From an uncultured Collinsella sp. (lineage in GTDB: Bacteria; Actinomycetota; Coriobacteriia; Coriobacteriales; Coriobacteriaceae), in contig CABUAL010000045.1 of NCBI GenBank assembly GCA_902489515.1, positions 1 to 9,772 of the forward strand: a stretch of DNA of 9,772 nucleotides, in the 5' to 3' direction. The notes beneath the pieces were generated by a model. The model ran no database searches. It saw only the letters and a list, made by a program, of their open reading frames with translations, and was not told the DNA's origin. Within the stretch, counting starts at the first letter, position 1. Every line of letters starts with the position of its first letter. Of the stretch, positions 5,390-9,772 are shown one piece after another. A program made the translations under genes and the position numbers.

Positions 5390-5413
5390 ATAGAAAATGA
5401 ACGGAGGACCTTT

Positions 5414-6025
5414 ATGAACCACGTTAAACACGTTATTCCGATGTCTGATTCGTCGGTCAGCATTAAGCCTGAGGATATTCAGCCCACTGTGCTGCCCGAT
5501 GCATTTATTCAGTCCGATATCGTGCGCAAACTCAATACGTTGAGTCTGCCGCGCTATGACCAGTTGCCCAATGTGACGCTCTACCGCGACCAGGTTATTG
5601 AGTATGTTGCGCTGTGGATGGAGCCGCTGTTCATTTGCGTTGAGCAGCCTATCATTACGCCATCGATGATCAATAACTACGTAAAGGTCGGCCTAGTGCC
5701 TGCTCCGGTCAAAAAGCAATATGGCCGCGAGCAGATTGCCCGCCTGATCGCTATCTGCATCTTTAAGCAGGTGCTACCTATTGCTGCTGTGCAGGCACTC
5801 TTTAACATTCAGCGTTTGAGCTACGATGCCCCGACGGCCTTTGATTATGTGGTCGATCAGCTCGAGGCATCGATTCGTGCGGCGTTTTCCGTCGAGCAGA
5901 CTCCCGTGCCCGATACGGCGCATCAGGTAACGCGTGAGTCGCTGCTTGTGCGTAGCGCGGTATCGTCCTTCGTTTCGAAGGCTTACTTGATGAGCTATCT
6001 CAAGTTCAACGGGTTTAATAGCTAG
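5414..6025 (+). CDS. DUF1836 protein, MerR-like helix-turn-helix regulator
   Basis: 203 residues with a DUF1836 domain at about 40-135. The segment ITPSMINNYVKVGLV followed by KKQYGREQIARLIAICIFKQ and LPIAAVQALF is the MerR-like winged-helix core that defines the family (TxxxINNYVK, YxREQIA). The biochemical role is unproven for the family, but the fold argues for DNA binding. The rest of the C-terminus has no motif I recognise. An upstream extension of the frame to 5315 would start inside the trxB terminator. The ATG at 5414 with GGAGG (5403-5407) six bases upstream is clearly the start. The gene faces degV, shares a bidirectional terminator with it, and a similar palindrome lies upstream of each, so it may control both itself and degV. 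Confidence 0.85.
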   Translation: MNHVKHVIPMSDSSVSIKPEDIQPTVLPDAFIQSDIVRKLNTLSLPRYDQLPNVTLYRDQVIEYVALWMEPLFICVEQPIITPSMINNYVKVGLVPAPVKKQYGREQIARLIAICIFKQVLPIAAVQALFNIQRLSYDAPTAFDYVVDQLEASIRAAFSVEQTPVPDTAHQVTRESLLVRSAVSSFVSKAYLMSYLKFNGFNS

Positions 6026-6037
6026 CCGACGTATAAA

Positions 6038-6085
6038 ACGGGCGGTACAAAGAGCCATCTGTCGCTTTGTACCGCCCGTATTTTT
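6038..6085. terminator. Bidirectional terminator between the DUF1836 gene and degV
   Basis: Perfect 15-bp arms ACGGGCGGTACAAAG (6038-6052) and CTTTGTACCGCCCGT (6065-6079) with a 12-base loop. ATTTTTG follows on the plus strand, and the minus strand exits into TTTTATAC, so it can stop both convergent transcripts. It starts 12 bases after the DUF1836 stop codon. Confidence 0.92.
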
Positions 6086-6098
6086 GCTTGATTGGACT

Positions 6099-6965
6099 TT
6101 ATTTGCCCGAAGCCACGCCCATGCCGTAGCCGATAATGAGCCCATGCATTTCGGCATAGTATGAATCTAGCCCGTTACAGGGCATGATGATGGTTTTGGA
6201 GCCGGGCCAATGCTCGACTATGCGGTCAGTAAGCGCCTGGGCTCCAGCTTCGTTCTCAACGTGATCGATGACGACCTCGCCGCCGGCAAAACCCTCGGCT
6301 TCCATGGTATCGATGATCTTGTTGAGCATCTTCTTTTCGCCACGCGTGTGCCCGACGAGTTCGATTTTACCGGCCTCGCTCGCCGTGCCCAAAATGCGGA
6401 TATTGAGCTTGTTGGCAATAACGCCGGCTGCCTTAGGGATACGTCCGGCTTTGGCGAGGTTTTCGTAATTGCACAAGCTGAAGAGGATTTTGCTGTTCTG
6501 CTCAAGGCTATCGAAGTATGCGCAAGCTTCCTCGAATGAGACATCCGGATTGCTTGCAAGATAGCGGTCGAACAGCAAGAAAATGAGGAAGCTTTTGCCG
6601 CCAGCTGCGCGTGAATTGACTAGATGAATCTGTCGGTCGGGCTCCTCGGCAAGAACCATATCGCGAGCCGTGGCTGCCGCGTTGTAGCTGCCCGACACGC
6701 CCTCAGAGATCGGCATGCAGATGGTCTTGTCTGCCAATTTGAAGAGCTTGGCCCACTCCCCTACGCTGGGACAAGCGCTCGAAGAAGCGTTCGTCTCCGC
6801 CTGAACAGCGCAGTTGAGCTCATGAACATCGAGCGAAAGGTCATCGACGAATTCACGCTCCCCCACTCGAATTTTGAGGGGCGCAAATGCAAAGATGGTA
6901 TGGGGCGCGGTCGGTTGCCAATCGCGAAGGTTGCAGCTTGAATCGGAGATAAGTGCCCAGCTCAT
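6099..6965 (-). CDS. DegV family fatty-acid-binding protein (FakB-like)
   Basis: 288 residues, the usual DegV length of about 280-290. Family landmarks in order are SDSSCNL (7-13), the SSACPS loop (62-67, equivalent to the common TSQPS), ISEGVSGSYNAA (86-97), LVNSRAAGGK (115-124), NYENLAKAGRIPK (166-178) and a Gly-rich end GLIIGYGMGV (275-284). DegV/FakB proteins hold a fatty acid and present it to the FakA kinase to make acyl-phosphate for phospholipid synthesis. No fakA is in the window, so the partner and the ligand are unknown. The start has AGAAAGGA with suitable spacing before the ATG at 6965. A -10 (6995-7000) and a palindromic operator candidate (7023-7053) lie upstream. It converges with the DUF1836 gene. 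Confidence 0.92.
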   Translation of the reverse strand: MSWALISDSSCNLRDWQPTAPHTIFAFAPLKIRVGEREFVDDLSLDVHELNCAVQAETNASSSACPSVGEWAKLFKLADKTICMPISEGVSGSYNAAATARDMVLAEEPDRQIHLVNSRAAGGKSFLIFLLFDRYLASNPDVSFEEACAYFDSLEQNSKILFSLCNYENLAKAGRIPKAAGVIANKLNIRILGTASEAGKIELVGHTRGEKKMLNKIIDTMEAEGFAGGEVVIDHVENEAGAQALTDRIVEHWPGSKTIIMPCNGLDSYYAEMHGLIIGYGMGVASGK

Positions 6966-6994
6966 AGAGGGTCCTTTCTAATCGTTCCCATTCA

Positions 6995-7000
6995 ATTATA
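6995..7000 (-). promoter_or_regulatory. -10 element of the degV promoter
   Basis: Read on the minus strand this is a perfect TATAAT, 29 bases before the degV ATG. The -35 position (about 7018-7023) is poor, and the 31-bp palindrome begins there, suggesting that the regulator acting on it controls promoter use. Confidence 0.6.
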
Positions 7001-7022
7001 GCCATCTTGCAGACCGATTGGG

Positions 7023-7053
7023 CCGCTATCTAGTATTCAAAACTAGATAGCGG
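7023..7053. promoter_or_regulatory. Palindromic operator candidate in front of degV
   Basis: Perfect 11-bp arms CCGCTATCTAG (7023-7033) and CTAGATAGCGG (7043-7053) surround TATTCAAAA. The sequence matches 23 of 31 positions of 5349-5379, upstream of the DUF1836 gene. It lies between the terminator of the NlpC/P60 gene and the degV -10, and no T run follows it, so an operator is more likely than a second terminator. Confidence 0.62.
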
Positions 7054-7066
7054 ACTGCACGAAAGG

Positions 7067-7106
7067 CAAAAGAATGGACCCCATGACTCAAAGCCACGAG
7101 GTCCAT
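7067..7106 (-). terminator. Rho-independent terminator of the NlpC/P60 gene
   Basis: On the minus strand the arms ATGGACC and GGTCCAT (7100-7106 and 7074-7080) extend inward with CGTG/CATG pairing, and the hairpin is followed by TCTTTT. It lies 24 bases after the stop codon of the hydrolase gene and would end the merR-apt-hydrolase transcript. Confidence 0.78.
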
Positions 7107-7129
7107 ATCCGTTTGCTTTATCTGAATAC

Positions 7130-8257
7130 TTAGTAGCGCACGAAAATGTAGTTGTTGTTCATGCCGGCGGCAACGGAGCTGATGATAACACCCGTGTTGT
7201 AGTCGGACGCATGAATCATCTGACCACCACCGATGTAAATGCCGGTGTGGTACGAGTTGACTACAACGTCACCGGGCTGCGGATCGGACACACGCGTCCA
7301 GCCCATAAAGGTGCCCGTGGTGCCCAGGCGGCAATAGCGACCAGTAAGGCAATAGCTTACAAAACCAGAGCAGTCGAAGCTGTTCGGGCCAATTCCGCCC
7401 CAGGAATAGGCGCAACCAAGCTTGCTGTATGCACGCGAGACAATAGAACCGCCATCGACGGACTGGCTCGGAGCAGAAGGCGTCGGAGCCGGAGCAGGCG
7501 TGGAGGGCTGCGGCGTCGGAGCAGGTGCCGGCGTAGGAGCCGGAGTGTTGCCGCCCTGGTTGTTGTTATTGCTGGTCTGGCCACCGTTGTTGGTGTTCTC
7601 GGTCGTACCGGCAGTCTCGTTGCTCACCGTGGCCTTCTCGGCGGTGCTGGCGTTGATGCCGGCCTGCAGCGCGGCGTTGGCCTCGGCCTCGGAGGCAAGC
7701 TCGGCCTGCAGCTGCGAATCCAGGGAGTTTACGACGTTCTGGGCTTCAGCCTGCTGGGCGTTAAGCTCGTCGACCTTCTTTTGCGTGGCGGCGACGTTCT
7801 TTTCCTGCTCGGACTGCTTATTGGTGAGCTGCTGCTTAAGCTCCTTGACCTCTTGAATGGTCTGAGCTTGCTTATCGGAAACTTTGCCGTAGTAGAACAG
7901 ACGGTTGAGCATATCGCTCAGGTCATCGACACCCGTCAGAACCTGAAGCAAGCTCAGGCCGCCGGTCTTATACTCGCCGGCGACATAGGTCGAGAGCTTA
8001 GCCTGACCATCGGCGATCTCCTGCTGCTTTTGCGTGATCTCGCCGGCAGTCTGATCGAGCGCCTGTGTCTGCGTGGCGAGCTCATCGTAAATCTGCTGAG
8101 TTTGGGTACCGATCTGCTCTAGCTTCGTACGAGCGCAGGCAAGGTCGGATGCGGTATCGGCGTAGGCAGGAGCCGCGAGGCCCAAGCCCAAAACACAAGC
8201 GAGGGTTGCCGTAGCAGCGCAGCGTGCCATGTTTTTGTGCGTGTTTGCTGTGCGCAT
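7130..8257 (-). CDS. Secreted coiled-coil NlpC/P60 (C40) peptidoglycan hydrolase
   Basis: 375 residues. A signal peptide (1-33; basic start, hydrophobic LACVLGLGLAAP, probable cleavage AYA|DT) is followed by a long coiled coil (about 35-210) containing YVAGEYKTGGLSLLQVLTGV and DLSDMLNRLFYYGKV. This resembles the PcsB/RipC-type regulatory domain that responds to FtsEX in other bacteria. A low-complexity Asn/Gly then Pro/Ala/Thr linker (about 215-266) leads to the NlpC/P60 domain (270-375) with nucleophile Cys296 in FDCSGFV, His337 in SYHTGIYIG and polar third residue His349 in MIHAS. It probably cuts peptide stems of peptidoglycan during growth or cell separation. AAGGA is six bases before the ATG at 8257. 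It follows apt after 32 bases without a terminator and has its own terminator downstream. Confidence 0.93.
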   Translation of the reverse strand: MRTANTHKNMARCAATATLACVLGLGLAAPAYADTASDLACARTKLEQIGTQTQQIYDELATQTQALDQTAGEITQKQQEIADGQAKLSTYVAGEYKTGGLSLLQVLTGVDDLSDMLNRLFYYGKVSDKQAQTIQEVKELKQQLTNKQSEQEKNVAATQKKVDELNAQQAEAQNVVNSLDSQLQAELASEAEANAALQAGINASTAEKATVSNETAGTTENTNNGGQTSNNNNQGGNTPAPTPAPAPTPQPSTPAPAPTPSAPSQSVDGGSIVSRAYSKLGCAYSWGGIGPNSFDCSGFVSYCLTGRYCRLGTTGTFMGWTRVSDPQPGDVVVNSYHTGIYIGGGQMIHASDYNTGVIISSVAAGMNNNYIFVRY

Positions 8258-8289
8258 GTAGCTTCCTTTCCAGTAACTAAGGGTAACGG

Positions 8290-8820
8290 CTAGTCCACCG
8301 TCACCAGGCTAAAGAGCTCCACATCGTCATTAGACGGTGTGAGCTTCTCGCGCGGGTTGAGAAACGCAAGCTCAAGGATACAACCATAACCGACAAGCTT
8401 TGCGCCCATATCTCGCACCAGTTTACCTGTTGCCTCGACGGTTCCGCCCGTCGCGACCAAGTCGTCCAGAATCAACACGGTATCTTTAGAGCTGATAGCG
8501 TCGGCATGGATTTCAATTGAATCGGTGCCGTACTCGAGCTCGTAGCTCTGACTTACGGTCTCGCGCGGTAGCTTGCCAGGTTTACGTGCGGGAACAAAGC
8601 CGGCGCCAAGGGCTACAGCCACCGGTACGCCAACCATAAAGCCGCGAGCCTCGGGACCCACGACCTTGGTGATTCCCATGCCGGCAAAGTGCTCGGCGAG
8701 GGCATCGGTCATGGCTTTGAGCGCCTCGGGATTGCCAAAGAGCGGCGTGATGTCTTTAAAGATGACTCCGGGCTCGGGATAGTCGGGGATGTCGACGATT
8801 TGAGATTCGAAGTCGTACAT
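8290..8820 (-). CDS. apt: Adenine phosphoribosyltransferase
   Basis: Converts adenine and PRPP to AMP (purine salvage, cytoplasm). The 176 residues include IPDYPEPGVIFKDITPLF (11-28), the family's N-terminal signature, EARGF (57-61), RKPGKLP (79-85) in the flexible loop and the PRPP-binding VLILDDLVATGGT (115-127). The frame extends to a TTG at 8835, but that codon has no ribosome-binding site. The ATG at 8820 has GAAAGG seven bases upstream and starts where other Apt proteins do. It lies 40 bases after the MerR-type gene and 32 before the hydrolase gene, with no terminator on either side, so the three genes are probably one operon. Confidence 0.96.
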   Translation of the reverse strand: MYDFESQIVDIPDYPEPGVIFKDITPLFGNPEALKAMTDALAEHFAGMGITKVVGPEARGFMVGVPVAVALGAGFVPARKPGKLPRETVSQSYELEYGTDSIEIHADAISSKDTVLILDDLVATGGTVEATGKLVRDMGAKLVGYGCILELAFLNPREKLTPSNDDVELFSLVTVD

Positions 8821-8860
8821 TGCATGACCTTTCAATGGGTTGCCGAAATTTCAGCAGCGT

Positions 8861-9739
8861 TTATTTGCCCGCGGTGGCGGCGCCGGATTGCGAAGGGGCG
8901 ACGACTTTGAGCGGCTTTACGAGAGAATCCTCGTGCGAAACCGGCGCGGCTGGCTCTTCGTTTTTGGCCTTGGTGGACTCGGAACGCGTGATTTCCTCAT
9001 CGAGTGCATCGATGTCGGCGTCCTCGACCACGGCGTTGAGCGACTCAAAAACGCGGTTCTTGAGCAGCGCAGTGTGCACGCCCTCCGTCAGGTCGTGAAG
9101 CTTCTTAAACGCACGCTCGAGCTTGGCGTCGCGCTCGTCATCGGAGGTATCCATTCCGAGCATGCTCACGAGCACCTGCTCAAACATCGAGGACTCGCGG
9201 TTAGCGGAAGACACGTACTGACGCAGGTTGCGTGGCTCGATATGGAAGCGCGACAGCTCGGAGCAGTAACGGATGATCGGAAAATCGCGACCATCGACGA
9301 GCTCGCGGTTCTGCGGGCTTTTGATGATGCGAATGAGGTCGTTTTCGGCGAGCGAGCGGATAAACGAAATCTCGACGCCCAGCATATCGGGAATGGTCTC
9401 GATGGGATGCAGCTTTTGCTTAGTCTCCTTGGGCTCCGTCTTGAGCGGAACATCGGACAGCAAGCCCACCTCGTAGGCGAGCGTTGACAGGTCCGTGGCG
9501 TTTTCCAAGCGCTGCTTAATCACGTTGAGCGGCATGTAGCGGGTCTTCTGCAAGTGCAGGATGACCTCCAGGCGATCAACGTCCTCTTTGGAGTACTGAC
9601 GGTATCCCTTAGGCGTACGATGAGGGGTAATGAGCCCCTCATCCTCTAGAAATCTAATTTTTGAGTTCGAAAGATCGGGGTATGCGCCTCGAAGTAGGTT
9701 GACGACTTGGCCGATACTCAGATAGTTGCGTTCGGCCAT
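8861..9739 (-). CDS. ftsR: MerR-family regulator, FtsR-like
   Basis: 292 residues. The N-terminal MerR winged helix-turn-helix (about 6-80) reads LSIGQVVNLL, then SNSKIRFLEDEGLITPHRTP, KGYRQYSKEDVDRLEVI and RYMPLNVIKQRLE. This closely follows the actinobacterial FtsR/Rv1828 group (SKIRFLExEGLxxPxRTxxGYR, YxPLxVI), known in Corynebacterium as an activator of ftsZ. A middle helical domain (about 112-245) and an acidic then Ala/Pro-rich tail follow. There are no Cys residues, so metal sensing of the classic MerR kind is unlikely. The ATG at 9739 is preceded by GGTGAG, which would lie in the end of the preceding frame. It heads the minus-strand row with apt and the cell-wall hydrolase. The gene symbol is by resemblance only. 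Confidence 0.82.
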   Translation of the reverse strand: MAERNYLSIGQVVNLLRGAYPDLSNSKIRFLEDEGLITPHRTPKGYRQYSKEDVDRLEVILHLQKTRYMPLNVIKQRLENATDLSTLAYEVGLLSDVPLKTEPKETKQKLHPIETIPDMLGVEISFIRSLAENDLIRIIKSPQNRELVDGRDFPIIRYCSELSRFHIEPRNLRQYVSSANRESSMFEQVLVSMLGMDTSDDERDAKLERAFKKLHDLTEGVHTALLKNRVFESLNAVVEDADIDALDEEITRSESTKAKNEEPAAPVSHEDSLVKPLKVVAPSQSGAATAGK

Positions 9740-9742
9740 GCC

Positions 9743-9772
9743 CTACTCACCGGTTTTATTCGCGAGGGCCTC
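9743..9772 (-). CDS. Possible C-terminal end of an upstream gene
   Basis: In the frame ending at TAG (9745-9743), three bases before the ATG of the FtsR-like gene, nine codons are open to the window edge (EALANKTGE). If real, the FtsR-like gene is directly coupled to an upstream gene and takes its Shine-Dalgarno from the end of that gene. The stretch is too short to identify and may be non-coding. Confidence 0.3.
   Translation of the reverse strand, partial: EALANKTGE

Noticed and set aside
5302..5413. An upstream start for the DUF1836 gene at 5315
   Set aside because: It lies inside the trxB terminator, upstream of the promoter, and has no Shine-Dalgarno.
7023..7053. Palindrome upstream of degV as a second terminator of the hydrolase gene
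   Set aside because: No T run follows on the minus strand, a proper terminator already lies at 7067-7106, and the sequence is shared with the DUF1836 promoter region.
7211..8122. A 303-codon plus-strand frame opposite the NlpC/P60 gene
   Set aside because: It is antisense to a gene with signal peptide and catalytic motifs; its Arg/Leu-rich product is typical of a shadow of a low-complexity coding region.
8840..9487. A 215-codon plus-strand frame opposite the FtsR-like gene
   Set aside because: No family motif or ribosome-binding site; the opposite strand encodes a recognisable MerR protein over the whole span.

Overview
The window reads as chromosomal housekeeping DNA from a high-GC Gram-positive actinobacterium, most likely a Collinsella-like member of the Coriobacteriia. 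The pointers are LexA operators of the GAAC-N4-GTTC type, the actinobacterial order lexA / LysM-protein / nrdR, and a MerR-type protein closely resembling actinobacterial FtsR. The genus is an inference from memory of such genomes, not a computed result. No rRNA, tRNA, CRISPR array, transposase or prophage gene is visible.

Layout: (1) 1-985 carries, on the minus strand, lexA and the start of a membrane acyltransferase-family gene whose ATG overlaps the lexA stop. (2) 881-1040 is a divergent SOS control region with three LexA-type boxes spaced exactly 28 bp apart, and a good promoter facing right. (3) 1044-2436, plus strand, holds a membrane-anchored LysM protein (YneA/Rv2719c-like), nrdR and dut. 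They are tightly spaced and probably form one SOS-influenced unit combining division control, control of dNTP synthesis and dUTP removal. A 12-bp inverted repeat encloses the nrdR start. (4) 2437-2901 is a 465-bp non-coding gap between convergent genes, with three long palindromes. The two outer ones share an almost invariant apical loop on 37-bp stems that differ by many compensatory base-pair changes. Each lies in the sense direction just after the stop codon of its flanking gene. This is the most novel-looking item here. (5) 2902-4203, minus strand, is an MGDG-synthase/MurG-like glycosyltransferase, divergent from trxB (4322-5260, plus), which ends in a clear terminator. (6) 5349-7053 is a convergent pair: a DUF1836 regulator (plus) and a DegV fatty-acid-binding protein (minus). 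They share a bidirectional terminator, and each has a related 31-bp palindromic operator candidate in front of it, suggesting a small regulon. (7) 7067-9772, minus strand, is a likely operon read right to left: an FtsR-like MerR regulator, apt, and a secreted coiled-coil NlpC/P60 peptidoglycan hydrolase, ending in a terminator.

Together the window links the DNA-damage response and nucleotide pool control on the left with redox, lipid/envelope and cell-wall/division functions on the right. All protein functions are assigned by family motifs read by eye, and none was confirmed by a search.
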